From: Mucor racemosus
Lineage: Eukaryota > Mucoromycota > Mucoromycetes > Mucorales > Mucoraceae
Reading direction: 5' to 3'
Assembly (NCBI GenBank): GCA_027405735.1
Contig: JAPEHQ010000003.1
Location: 1,240,001 to 1,304,000 of the forward strand
Length of the DNA stretch: 64,000 nt
The notes under the pieces are model-generated. The model did not search any database. It was not told where the DNA came from and saw only the letters and a list, made by a program, of their open reading frames with translations. This document shows, piece after piece, positions 22,260 to 33,789 of the stretch. Position 1 is the first letter of the stretch. The number at the start of each line of letters is the position of its first letter. The position numbers were made by a program, and so were the translations under genes.

Positions 22260-23897
22260 CAGTGACTCGCAAAACCCTTTCAATGATTTGGAAATCTGAA
22301 TAAAAATAGCCATAACTTTCTCGGTTTTAATCGGAGATACATTAAATTTCTATTTTAAGTAGTTCAAACGTTTTCAAATTATTTGCAAAAAATTTGATCT
22401 AATTATTTAAAGTTCCGCAAAAATTATGCAAGTTTAAAAACGGGTACATCATTGAAAGGGTTTTGCACGCACAGGCTTAAAATTACAATTTTGTAACCCA
22501 CAACTTGTACATTAACGCTGGATATCTTATAAAACAGATAAATATGCGGGAAATATATGAGATGTTTTTCAACTTTTACCCTACAATTTTTACTAGTAGT
22601 TTCAAGCAAAAACATCAAGATGAAAACTGTACCAGATGCCAAACGTAATGACGTTATCTCTTTGTTAAGTTCGGGCCATACCGTATCGGAAATTGCTCGT
22701 CGTGTTGGTGTTTGTCAAGCCACAGTATCCCGTATTGGAAAAAAGGTCTGTCCTGACCGAGAAAAGCCTAAAGGAGGCCGACCATGTAAGCTGACTACTG
22801 CAGATAAGAGGTATTGTGTCCACAAAATTACCAAAGGTGGCTTGGATAACGCGGTACAAGTCAAAGCAGAGCTTCTCCGTAATTTGCACGTTGATATCAG
22901 TGCGGATACTGTACGTAGGGCTCTTCGGGGCAATGGTTTAGGCGCATTACCTAAGGTAAAAAAACCAGAAATAAGTGATGTTAATGCCAGGGAGCGTCTC
23001 CGCTGGTGTAAGAACAGGATTGATTGGACTTTGGAGGACTGGAAGCGTGTCATATTCACCGACGAGACCAAAATTAACCGTTTCAACTCCGATGGTCGAG
23101 TTTGGTGCTGGAAAAGAGACAGCGAAGAGATGAAACCAAAGCATACGAAAAAAACAAGAAAATATGGTGGAGGTCGTATCATGATTTGGAGTTCTATTTC
23201 TTGGTCTGGTGTCGGTTGGTTGTGCAAGATCGAAGGCAATATGAACTCCGAACTATACAGAACTATTGTGGATGATGATTTGGAGAAATCCATTCACGAC
23301 ATGTGTCAAAAATTAAAATTGCGCCGTAATCAGGTTTTCCTTCAACAAGACAATGATTCTAAACACATCTCCAATCTAATGAAAGAACACTTCAAAACAA
23401 AAGAATATGAAGTAATGCCATGGCCAGCACAATCCCCAGACCTTAATCCCATTGAAAATATGTGGAGGTTATTGAAAATCCGCCTAAACGAATACGATAC
23501 ACCCCCAAAAGGGATGAATGATATTTGGGACAGAACTCAACAGATTTGGTATGACAAAATAACAGTTGAGGAATGTCAAAACGTTATTTCGAGTATGCCT
23601 GATTGTATAAAAGCTTGCATTAAAGCAAAAGGTTACGGTATCGATTACTGACTGCATTTAAATAAACTTCATTTTTTTTTGATAATGCGTGCAAAACCCT
23701 TTCAATGATGTACCCGTTTTTAAACTTGCATAGTTTTTGCGGAACTTTAAATAATTAGATCAAATTTTTTGCCAATAATTTGAAAACGTTTGAACTACTT
23801 AAAATAGAAATTTAATGTATCTCCGATTAAAACCGAGAAAGTTATGGCTATTTTTATTCAGATTTCCAAATCATTGAAAGGGTTTTGCGAGTCACTG
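22260..23897 (+). mobile_element. Tc1/mariner element, apparently complete
   Basis: A 1638-bp element with 211-bp terminal inverted repeats (22260-22470 and 23687-23897) beginning CAGTGACTCGCAAAACCC, flanked by TA on both sides. Each inverted repeat contains, at its inner end, the reverse complement of its own outer motif (GCAAAACCCTTTCAATGAT), so each end can fold on itself and offers two opposed sites. The central transposase gene is open. Units 1, 4 and 5 lack the element. It is probably recent and possibly mobile. Confidence 0.92.
22620..23651 (+). CDS. Tc1-like DD34E transposase
   Basis: An intronless frame of 343 residues from ATG 22620 (MKTVPDAKRNDVISLL). An in-frame ATG at 22557 would add 21 hydrophobic residues and is less likely given the usual length of about 340. 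The N-terminal helix-turn-helix is TVSEIARRVGVCQATVSRIG; a second DNA-binding segment follows (KLTTADKRYC...VQVKAELLRN). The catalytic core shows IFTDETK (first Asp), FLQQDNDSKH (second Asp) and SPDLNPIENMW (Glu). There are 34 residues between the second Asp and the Glu, the DD34E spacing of Tc1. No stops or frameshifts, so it may encode an active enzyme that cuts and pastes its 1.6-kb element at TA sites. Confidence 0.93.
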   Translation: MKTVPDAKRNDVISLLSSGHTVSEIARRVGVCQATVSRIGKKVCPDREKPKGGRPCKLTTADKRYCVHKITKGGLDNAVQVKAELLRNLHVDISADTVRRALRGNGLGALPKVKKPEISDVNARERLRWCKNRIDWTLEDWKRVIFTDETKINRFNSDGRVWCWKRDSEEMKPKHTKKTRKYGGGRIMIWSSISWSGVGWLCKIEGNMNSELYRTIVDDDLEKSIHDMCQKLKLRRNQVFLQQDNDSKHISNLMKEHFKTKEYEVMPWPAQSPDLNPIENMWRLLKIRLNEYDTPPKGMNDIWDRTQQIWYDKITVEECQNVISSMPDCIKACIKAKGYGIDY

Positions 23898-24061
23898 TAT
23901 TATCCATCACAAATTAATATTTTTTTCAGATGATTTCTACTACCAATTTCTGGAAAGCTCTATTATCATTTCCAAAGAGAAAAAATACACCTTAATTTGC
24001 TGCATTTCTCAAATAATAAAAAACTGAAAAATACATGTTTACATGTATGGGGATTGAAATT

Positions 24062-24240
24062 GTAGACCAAAGGAGAGTGACAAGCTTAACGGGTAGCGCA
24101 TATGCTACAAATTGAGTGGGACACACATATTTGTGAGTTCAAACCCGCCAAAGGGGAAGCCCTTTGGTATTAAGATATGAATTTCGAAAGAGAACCTCCG
24201 ATGACCTTGCTTCTCATCGAATATGATCCTCCTTTTTTTT
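24062..24240 (+). mobile_element. tRNA-headed, SINE-like element (unit 3)
   Basis: Second copy of 4047-4228. The B-box-like GAGTTCAAACCC and the perfect hairpin CCAAAGGG-GAAG-CCCTTTGG (24148-24167) are kept, and the T run near 24235 remains. The AGGAGGAT half of the second stem is missing (TTAAGATATG instead). Retention of the hairpin may reflect function or only recent common descent. Confidence 0.5.
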
Positions 24241-24531
24241 TCTTAGTAAGTTTTGCATATGTCTATCAAATTTTTTCCTTTTCATTAATGCATATGATAT
24301 GCATACTAGTAAATTTGGCTGGCAAATCCCGGCTCGACACCAAAACTATCAGCATCCATGGGTCATTGTACGTTCAGCCAGTTCAAGCAATAAGTTGGTT
24401 ACTTGCTACTTACACCTACTAAGATCAGCAAGCCCATCAGTTCTTCTCAACGAAGATGTATCCAAATGACCTCCCGTTTCAATGGTAGATACTTTTAGCG
24501 CTGATCCGCAGAATTGCAAATGGTTTAGCCT

Positions 24532-25731
24532 TGTCGTGTATTTTCAGGTTTGATAAATAATACTTGAAAAATAATACATTTAAAAGAGAATGAGTAATAA
24601 ATCAGTTTTTCAACCGTATAATAAAAACAAGATATCTGCAATAAAATTGAAGTAATTTTATAAAAATGAAAAATAAAATAAAAAATAAAAGCGTTGATAA
24701 ATACAATTATAGTCTTTCCACGGTTTTATTGTGATTAAAATAAATCTGAAGAAAAAGAATGATATCTTCATAAAGTATGCTATATTTATAGGAATTGTAA
24801 AATAGTGGATGTTTGTGTGTTGATGCCTATTTTACAGGTGTTCAATTATAATGTCTTTTATTGACATTCTTTTATAAGATACTTGGTTGACATGTTGATA
24901 CTTTGTTTGATATGATAGAATATCACTAGATGGATGTTGATCTTTCAACATTCCAGTTATAATTTAAAATGCAACTGAGCTTGTTTTTATGGGATGTGAT
25001 TCCTTATCTAGAATTACTGCAACTGAGATTTTATGAGCAGGAGTTTTGGAATATATTATTAATGCAAGTTGCAAGATAAGTACAGCTTTATATCATAGGT
25101 GTCGTGTTGTAGAAGGTTGTATTTTGATCAGGAATACTTCCTTTTACAGGCACCAGCAATATAGGGTTTCCTCGTTATGCTTATTGGGATCTGATTGGAA
25201 CTCAGTCCTTATGGAGCGAGATTCAGGTACGAATTGAGATCAGTTATTTTTCTGAAATGACAATGTCGACTTTGGTCTATAAAAGGTGTCATTTCATTGC
25301 AATATCGTTAATTTAGATATAAAAGTATGGCCTTTTATATTGGTTTGGCATTGAGATCTTGAGGTGTAATTTAATAAGGCAGTATTGAACCCTTAGATCA
25401 GTTTGATAGTAATCTATGGATGCAAATGGATCAATCATAATTTACCCGTTCTTGCAGAGCATGTGAATTGCCTTGTTTTAATGCTGCGATAAATGTTCTT
25501 GGAAGTTGATTTGATAGCTACTTGATTAATTAACCGCTGGGATGAATTTATATGGTATCATAATTGAGGTTTAAGCGTTCCTGGTAATTACTAGATTAAA
25601 CTTAGTACGCTAGGAGTTTTTTATATCCGATATCAAGACTTTGAACTTCAATACATGCCGTAGTCAATAGATTGTAAGATGTATTGGTACTGTAGAAAGT
25701 GATAACATATGGTACTTGGTGGCATATAACA
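24532..25731. mobile_element. LTR-like element X in unit 3, interrupted
   Basis: Same site and family as 5426-5958. It is split by the 665-bp element at 24637-25301, which makes it the older insertion. Confidence 0.65.
24637..25301. mobile_element. Solo LTR-like element nested in LTR X
   Basis: A 665-bp insertion starting TGCAATAAAATTGAAG and ending GTCATTTCATTGCA (short inverted ends TGCAAT/ATTGCA), with a perfect 5-bp duplication ATATC (24632-24636 and 25302-25306). The uninterrupted site is visible in units 1 and 4. Carries CTATAAAAGG near its right end. No gene. Confidence 0.85.
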
Positions 25732-25956
25732 TAGTATATGACTCATATTTTTGCCAATAATGGTCACTCTTCCAAAACAAAAGCCGAACAATCTCCGGAA
25801 GCGGCCATCTAATAATATTTCCAAGCTTTAAATTTCTAGAAAAAATCACCGGACAGCCCGAACGCGGTTGTTTAAATATTACAAGCAGCTATAAGATACA
25901 GGTATCGAAATTTTATACAAAAATTAAGGTTCGACTGTATTGCTATTAATTATTCA

Positions 25957-26192
25957 TGTCGGGTTTCGAGGATATTAAACAGCCAATTTTGAAGCTAATT
26001 CCATTTCTAACTTATATTAAAATGTAATTCTTATAAATATTCTTTTAAACCAAGACCTAGAAGCTCTTGGTTCTTTCTTTTACCATTAGTTTTTCTAGTA
26101 ATAAAGCCTACGTCCTCCACGATAAATGTTACTAGTCTTTATTATTATTCTTTCTATAAATAAATAAGATTGTATGTATCCATAAACTCTCA
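25957..26192 (+). mobile_element. Solo LTR, family Y (unit 3)
   Basis: A 236-bp element with a perfect ATTCA duplication (25952-25956, 26193-26197). Orthologous to 6183-6417. Unit 4 at 30962-30966 shows the single ATTCA of the empty site. Confidence 0.88.
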
Positions 26193-26334
26193 ATTCAAAG
26201 GCTTATTTTAAGTAAAGCATAAATACAACCTACAACATTATTAGCCTAATAACGGATCTAACTTGAAAAGTATAAAGTAAAATAACCGGATTTAAAAAAA
26301 TGTCCATAAAATCACAAATTTAAAGGGTTTATAT

Positions 26335-26733
26335 TGATATATCAGAAGTTTACCCAATGGTTGAAACCCAGGAACAACTATTAAAATTCAACATCATGAC
26401 ATGATGACATTTAGTAACTCATACTAAATGCCATACATAACCAATAGCATTAACAGCGACTATCAGGAACATTCAGGAACACTTGGCAACAATGAAACAT
26501 AGCAATCCTACATCTTATCCAAATGATATAATCACAGATTCTTAATCCACAAATTCCATTGTATATGATTTTTTCCTATATCATATCAAATATCTCAATA
26601 CCCGGCAATTCATTAATAATATTAATAAATATATAACTATTATCTAGAAAACATATAAATATGAAACATCAATGAATTAATAAAATTTATCCTTTGGCAG
26701 AATACTTTTATATTAGTATCTTTTGATATAGCA
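26335..26733. mobile_element. Solo LTR-like element (399 bp)
   Basis: Starts TGATATATCAGAAG and ends CTTTTGATATAGCA, an imperfect inverted pair, with a 5-bp duplication TATAT on each side (26330-26334, 26734-26738). Units 1, 2 and 5 have the empty site. The duplication is low complexity, so slightly weaker evidence than the others. Confidence 0.75.
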
Positions 26734-26769
26734 TATATATTGTATAAACGCCACTACGGCTGACCTGTG

Positions 26770-26997
26770 TGTTATGTCAATACTCATCACATGTCTCACA
26801 TCCAAGGTTACAGTCTATAATTAGTGTTACAGTAAATCAACGCGGATCATTGACTTACATAATATTCTTAGATAGTAAAACCCTAGTAATAGTTATAATT
26901 AATGTATATTATACAGTAAATACATCCAAAGGATATATTGTTAATAAAAGTGTAATATTCTGGCAGGATTATGTATATAGACTCTTTTGACATTTCA
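26770..26997. mobile_element. Solo LTR-like element (228 bp)
   Basis: Starts TGTTATGTCAATA and ends TTTTGACATTTCA, flanked by the perfect 5-bp duplication CTGTG (26765-26769, 26998-27002). Next to the insertion, the segment between two GCTGCAC repeats of the unit is deleted. Confidence 0.82.
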
Positions 26998-27504
26998 CTG
27001 TGCTGCACACTATAGCCTGATGAGTTGTTGCGCCCACTGAATAATGACTAAAAATTTAATAAGATGCACATGGGCACAACAAAAGAAACTGCACACGAGG
27101 ATAAAGAAAAGCCTGTATGGCTGTATGTGTAGAATTAAAGATCCTGTACGCGTGCATGACATGAATTTCATGTGTGCATAATAGTAGAATTGCCCATAAG
27201 CATATCATTATTCCTATTTGTGCATAATAATAAAATCTGACCATGAGCATAATGAGCTGATTGTATGGGCACAAAATGGTTTGTACATCAGGATCGTGCC
27301 GTTCTCAAAATTCCATTGCATATTTTACTGGAATAATGGGTTTTTAAATTACATTTGCTTTTATTAATATAGATTATAGACAATAATACAATTCAATGCG
27401 TTGTTGATATAGAGTAATACATGCAAGAACAGATATATTTACAATTATCATCATTTTTTGTAGATATGCTTATATCTATAATAATTACAGCAAGAATAGT
27501 GTTT

Positions 27505-27841
27505 TGTAATGATTCACATTACATGATGTTTCAACAATAATTGCATGAATTAGTTTCAGTTGTATAATTCATATAAATATGTAAATGTTGAATCAGATAT
27601 TGAACATTAGTGAAAATATCTGTTTCTTTCCTTCATTAATAATTTTAATCAAATAAATTTATTATCACAACCATAACCAATCTATTACTTAATACTATTG
27701 TCAAATATTAAGCACACTTAATACATAGTAAGTATTGACCAAAGTAATAGTCAACTACAATTAGTAACCCCAACAACGTCCACCTCTAGTACTTCTTTCT
27801 TAATAGACTCAACCTATTACAAGATCATAGTACTTATTACA
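27505..27841. mobile_element. Solo LTR-like element (337 bp)
   Basis: Starts TGTAATGATTCACA and ends TACTTATTACA. The insertion point (inside GGTTTTTGCTCGAGCAT of unit 2) is clear from sister units, but the T-rich target leaves the duplication imperfect. The start resembles the element at 30982, suggesting one family. Confidence 0.7.
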
Positions 27842-29489
27842 TTTTTGATTGATTGAGCATAAACTTAAATGACACTTACTGCTTAAATTTATATGCAAGC
27901 CATATCATCTAAGATGATAGAAGATGTTACGATGTTACTTTATCACTCATAAAATTTAAACTAATTAAGCTTCTTTAAACTTTCTATTTTAATTTATGAT
28001 TGTCAGCTATAAAAAGATTTGTTTTCAAGTAGGGATGCTGTCGAGCCCAGCTTATACTAGTAAATTTGGCTGGCAAAACCCGGCTGGACGCCAGCGCTAT
28101 TTTCAAATATAACGACGATCATAACTATGGTTCGGCACGACATTAGATTATCCTTTTTTTGTTTCTATATCATTTCAAACTTTATCACTTTTCTGGAGAA
28201 TTTCGTGAGTTTGTAGCCAGTTCTAGTTTTTTATTGAGTAGATATAAATATCATTGTCTTCGATTTGATCTGGTAACCAAGAAATACGTCCAACAATACA
28301 GCAGTAAATAATGCTATTTGATCTTAGAATGCAGTTACTTATAAATAAAAATATCAATCTGTAATATAGACTGCTACTTATATTAGAAACATTAGTCCCT
28401 TATGTTAGCATGCGTATTCAGATAAAAGAAAAGAAAACCAGCTTGATAGTCTGAAATGCATTATCAAATGGTGAATATATTCTTGGAATATGAAAATAAA
28501 AAGAGAGAAACAACACAACATGTAGAAAAGGATTTTCAAGGCTTCACATTATTCAGCGCAATTAAAACCATGCTAAATTGCACATTTCAGCCAATGTAAA
28601 AGCAGCACTACAGCGAATCAATCCATAAACTAAACAAAATAGGCAATATCTGCTATCATAGAAACATACATTTTTCTACTAGAACAACTGTCTATCATGT
28701 CATATATTCATTAAAAAATTGCAAAAGCGAGCACATAGAGTGACGCAGTAATTGAGTATTGTAGCAACATTGAACGGCTAAGTTTTTTCTTATACTATGG
28801 TATATATCTAAGCTTTAAATGAAAATGCGTTTTTTTTTTATTTTTACTTTTCTTATATTTAACCGCGTATGGTCTGAAAATTCAGTTTTTGTAGCGGACA
28901 TTTTCGGGGCTCATTTTATCCTTACCAACACTCATGATTTTGATCAAAAAACAGAAAAATCAAATTTTGATACCAAAATCAACGCTTAAATATACTACAT
29001 TGTGAGAGAAAATTGTAGCCATGACTAATACACATTTTATAAAAACTTAATATTAAATTTTAAGTAATAAAAATTTGCATTTTTGGCCCAAAAACGGTTT
29101 TTTGATTAAAGGATTTTCATGTAATATTTTGCAATAAAAATGTTTATTATTTTTCATTGAGCAAATAGAACACTAAATTTTTCATATAAGTATATTTTTT
29201 GTTTTTATAATTGGTAGTATAATTAACTCTAGATTTGCAAAATCAGAAAAAAAAATTAAAAAATGTCAAAATTGATGATCTGGACAAGAATAATTTTCTA
29301 AATTAATGTTCCGCTTATAAGCTTTGTGAGTCTTAAGAATAAGAGATTTTATAATACTTGAGAACTTTTTCAAGAATTTACGATGTTGTACCCACTTGTA
29401 TCAAGCTTATTACTGTAAATCTTTACACATGTTAATATTATGTGGTAGTTTATTTGATGATAATATAGTATTACTTTATAATTATTGCG

Positions 29490-29774
29490 CTAGAGGTGAT
29501 TTACATTGAGCTTTAGTTTTACCTCTCCAATATTATAAACATAAACATGGCGATCACTTGAACCTATTGCCGCCTTTTTATCCTCTTTATCCCAAGCCAA
29601 TTTATTCAATCCTTTACCAGAACTAACTGAAGTACTTACAAATGGCTCCTCGGTATTGTCTTTCAAACTCCAGAAATTAAATTGACTTGTTCCATCAACA
29701 GTAGTATCAAACGTATCATCAGTCCGCTTATGATAAATGTCGCCAATCTGAAATCTGAAATATCCCATTGTCAT
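29490..29774 (-). pseudogene. Dynein intermediate chain fragment, open copy
   Basis: A 94-residue minus-strand frame. FNFWSLKDNTEEPF, GLNKLAWDKEDKKAAIGSSD and RHVYVYNIGE closely follow the last WD40 blade of cytoplasmic dynein intermediate chains, where the real protein ends shortly after. Nothing upstream encodes the other blades or the N-terminal region, so this is a fragment of roughly 90 of the usual 600-plus residues. Only this unit keeps it open; units 1 and 3 have a stop after FVST and unit 5 is frameshifted. Whether it is transcribed, for instance as antisense to the genuine gene, cannot be judged here. Confidence 0.75.
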
Positions 29775-30025
29775 TGTTATAAGCTATGAAAAGCTTGATT
29801 TTTAATAATACAACAATTAAATAAAAGACAAAATGATACTAATCGCAAATGGTGAGTATTCAACATCTAGTAGAGTTTAATGAAGAATGCTTTTGAACAC
29901 TTTTGAAAATCCTGACGCAAACACAACACCTTGTTCCTGTAATTTCTATCCATCAAAATGTCGCAATTTGCATCGCACAATGAAAGCACCTTTTATCAAT
30001 CTTGACCTCGTTTTACATTGAGTAT

Positions 30026-30171
30026 TGTAAAAAAATGAAAATAAAACACGTAATAAATAATATATAAGATGTTGTTTTATTCTTTTATTAAGATAAGATC
30101 AAGATCGACATTTAATTTGTGATTCAAATAATAAATTTTTACGATAATGACAATTACCGCTCTATTAAACA
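30026..30171. mobile_element. Possible LTR remnant at a deletion
   Basis: A 146-bp AT-rich segment starting TGTAAAAAAATG and ending TATTAAACA, between AGTAT and AGTAC. It replaces about 2.1 kb of the unit. It could be a short LTR with an adjoining deletion, but end matching is weak. Confidence 0.35.
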
Positions 30172-30215
30172 AGTACTTCTAGCGCTGATCCGCAGAATTG
30201 CAAAAGGTTTAGCCT

Positions 30216-30746
30216 TGTCCTATATTTTCAGGTTTGATGAATAATACTTAAAAAAGAATACAATTAAAAGAGAATGAGTAATGAATCAGTTCTTCAACTG
30301 TATAATAAAAATAAGATATCGTTTATTTAGATATAAAAGTATGATCTTTCATATTGATTTGATATTGAGATCCAGAGATATAATTTAAGGCACTATTGAA
30401 CGATTAGATTTGTTTGATAGTAATCTATGATTGAAATGGATCAATAATAATTTAACCGTTCTTGCAGAGCTTGTTAGTTGCCTTGTTTCAATGCTGCGCT
30501 AGTTGTGGTTGGATGTTGATTTGATAGCTACTTGATTGATTTACCGCCGGGATGAAATAATATGGTGTCATAATTGAGGTCCAAGCGTTCTTGTAGTAAT
30601 TATTGGATTAAACTTAGTACGCTAGGAGTTTCTTATATCGGATATCGAGACTTTGCACTTTAATACATGTCATAGTCAATAGATTGTAAGGTGTATTATT
30701 GATACTGTAGAAGGTGATAACATATGGTACTTGGTGGCATAGAACA
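30216..30746. mobile_element. LTR-like element X in unit 4
   Basis: Uninterrupted ortholog of 5426-5958 and 24532-25731, at the same site of the unit. Confidence 0.65.
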
Positions 30747-30981
30747 TAGTATATGATTCATATTTTTACCAATGGTCACTCTTCCAAAAAAAGCCGAACA
30801 ATCTCCGGAAGCAGTCATCTAATGATATTTCTAAGCTTTAACTTTCTAGAAAAAATTACCGGACAGCCCGGACGCGGTCGTTTAAATATTCCAAGCAGTT
30901 ATAAGATGCAGGTATCAAAATTTGATACAAAAATTAAGGTTCGACTATATTGATATTAATTATTCAAAGGCTTATTTTAAG

Positions 30982-31253
30982 TGTAATGAGTCAAACATTT
31001 CAGTTTCATTCATGCAAAACCTTGCGTCATTTCTTATATAAGTACTAGAAGGAAATCATTACATGATCCTTTGTAGATTTATCTGTCTTGTTACACTCCC
31101 TTTACTTTTATTTATTCACAAATAAATATCTAACTTACAAATAAGGACACCAACCTTCATCAATCCAGTGATCACCAACTTATAATAGCAAGAATAATAT
31201 CTATACGCATATTATCCACCTTTGTTGTTAGTCCAAAATTGCAGATTATTACA
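30982..31253. mobile_element. Solo LTR-like element (272 bp)
   Basis: Starts TGTAATGAGTCAAAC and ends GCAGATTATTACA, with the perfect 5-bp duplication TTAAG (30977-30981, 31254-31258). Units 1 and 3 have the empty site GGCTTATTTTAAG. Confidence 0.85.
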
Positions 31254-31471
31254 TTAAGTAAAGCATAAATACAACCTACAACATTATTAGCCTAATAACG
31301 GATTTAACTTGAAAAATATAAGATGATACAACCGGATTCAAAAAAAAAGTCCCTAAAATTACAAATTTAAAGGATTTATATACAAAAGCACTACGGCCGA
31401 CCTGTGCTGCACAAGACAATTTTGTTGTGCCCAGGTTGGCTGCACACTATGGCCTGATGAGCTGTCGGTAT

Positions 31472-31901
31472 TGCATCCACCGGATAGTTGTAAGATAATG
31501 AACCTTTTGATTTGTAATCCTTATTGTCAAGAAATCAGCTAACTGATCTATGATAACGTCCTCAATTGTTCTTATCGTTTTAAAGCAAGATCCGGGAAGC
31601 AGAATATGTGAGACATACCCACTTGTTGTATTTAGTTATATAAAATAAGTTCAACTTAAATGTGCTGTGTTACTAATGTAAATAGATTGATCTGACATGG
31701 AATTGCAGAAAGATATAATCGATCCAATACTGATCTAACGGATAAGTATAATATAAAACTTGTGTATAAATAGGGCAAATTATTGATATTAAATAAAGCT
31801 TCTTTTCAGTTTTTTGTGTGTGATTTAATTTAACAAGTTTTTTTTTATTAAATTATACATTTTTCTTGTTACAATATTTATTCTAAATCTTGGGCATTTC
31901 A
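31472..31901. mobile_element. LTR-like insertion without duplication
   Basis: About 430 bp absent from the other units, between GATGAGC and TTTGGACCTACTG. It has TG...CA limits if read from TGTCGGTATTGC to GGGCATTTCA, with TATAAATAGGG and AATAAAG inside, in promoter-then-poly(A) order as in an LTR. No matching flanking duplication was found, so the limits are uncertain. Confidence 0.45.
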
Positions 31902-33789
31902 TTTGGACCTACTGAATAATGGCTAAAAGGATAACAAGATGCACATGGGCACAACAAAAGAAACTGCACACGACCATAACAAAAAGCCTGTATGTGCAGA
32001 ACTATAGATTCTGTCCGTGTGCATGACGTTACTCCCATGCGTGCATAATAGTAGAATTGCCCATTACCATATCATTATCTCTATTTGTGCATAATAATAA
32101 AATCTGACCATAACACTATAAAGAAGAAATCTCTTAATTCTCTTAATTGTGCCATATTTACAATTATTATCATTTGTAAATATGTTTATAGCTATAATGT
32201 TTACACAATGGGTTTTGCTTGAGCATAAAATTAAATAACACTTATTGCTTAAATATAAATGCAAGCTAAATCTAAGGTTATACAGGAAATGGTACTCTAT
32301 CACTCATAAAATTTAAACAAATTAACCTTCTTTAAAATAATTATTTTAGTTTACGATTGTCGGCTGTAAAGAGATTTGTTTTCCAGTATAGCTACGATCA
32401 AAACTATGATTATTAGACAAGACGTCAGATTATTCTTTTTTTTTTTTTGTTTCTATATCATTTGAAATTTTATCACTTTTCTGGAATATTTTGTGAGTTT
32501 GTAGCTAGTTCTAGCTTTGTATTGAATAGATATAAATATCATTGCTTTCAATTTGATCTGGTAATCAAGAAATACGTCCAACAATACTGTAGTAAATAAT
32601 GATATTTAATCTTAGATCTTAGAATGCGGTTAAATGAAAATATCAGTCTCTAATATAGACTGCTACTTACATTAAAAACATTAGTCCCTTATGTTAGCAT
32701 GCGTATCCTGTTAAAGAAAAGAATATCAGCTTGATAGTCTGATATTATGCCTTATCAAATGGTAAAAATATCCTTGGAATAGGAAAACAAAAAGAGAGAA
32801 ACAACACACGTAGACAAGGATTTTCAAGGCTTTACATTCTTTAGCGCAATTAAAACCCTGCTAAATAATTTCACATTTCAGTCAATGTAAAAGCAGTATT
32901 ACAGCACATGAACCATAAACTAAACAAAATAGGCAATAAGTATTACCATAAAAACATGCATTTTTCCACCATAAAAATCGTCTGTGATATTATTGATTCG
33001 TTAAAAAATTGCAAAAGCGAGCACATAGAGTGACGCAGTAATTGAGTATTGTAGCAACATTGAACGGCTAAGTTTTTTCTTATACTATGGTATATATCTA
33101 AGCTTTAAATGAAAATGCGTTTTTTTTTTATTTTTACTTTTCTTATATTTAACTGCGTATGGTCTGAAAATTCAGTTTTTGTAGCGGACATTTTCGGGGC
33201 TCATTTTATCCTTACCAACACTCATGATTTTGATCAAAAAACAGAAAAATCAAATTTTGATACCAAAATCAACGCTTAAATATACTACATTGTGAGAGAA
33301 AATTGTAGCCATGACTAATACACATTTTATAAAAACTTAATATTAAATTTTAAGTAATAAAAATTTGCATTTTTGGCCCAAAAACGGTTTTTTGATTAAA
33401 GGATTTTCATGTAATATTTTGCAATAAAAATGTTTGTTATTTTTGATTGAACAAATAGAGCGCTAAATGTTGCACATATGTATATTTTTTGTTTTTATAA
33501 TTGGTAGTATAATTAACTCTAAATTTGCAAAAACAGAAAAAAAAAATTAAAAAATGTCAAAATTAATGATCTGGACAAAAATAATTTTCTAAATTAATAT
33601 TCCGCTTATAAGCCTTGTAAGTCTTAAAAATAAGAGATTTTATAATACTTGAGAACTTTTTCAAGAATTTACGATGCTGTAACCACTTTTTTTGAGCTTA
33701 TTACTGTAAATCTTTATACATGTTAATATTATGTGGTAGTTTATTTGATGATAATATAGTATTACTTTATAATTATTGTGCTAGAGGCG

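Larger units (their letters stand above)
19197..26260. repeat. Repeat unit 3
   Basis: Begins abruptly at the point equal to about 958 in unit 1 and then follows the unit to its end. Extra length comes from two hAT-type MITEs, a Tc1/mariner element, and a 665-bp LTR-like insertion inside LTR X. It lacks the unit 1 insertions at 1491-2019 and 4294-5194, giving empty sites for both. Confidence 0.85.
26261..31306. repeat. Repeat unit 4
   Basis: Follows unit 3 directly. It lacks the segment equal to 3282-5385 of unit 1 (microsatellite, tRNA-like element and flanks), which is replaced by about 146 bp at 30026. It carries at least four private LTR-like insertions, the only open copy of the dynein fragment, and a 435-bp tract nearly identical to unit 5. 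Confidence 0.85.

Noticed and set aside
22665..23293. Long reading frames antisense to the transposase
   Set aside because: They overlap the DD34E transposase on the other strand and show no family features.
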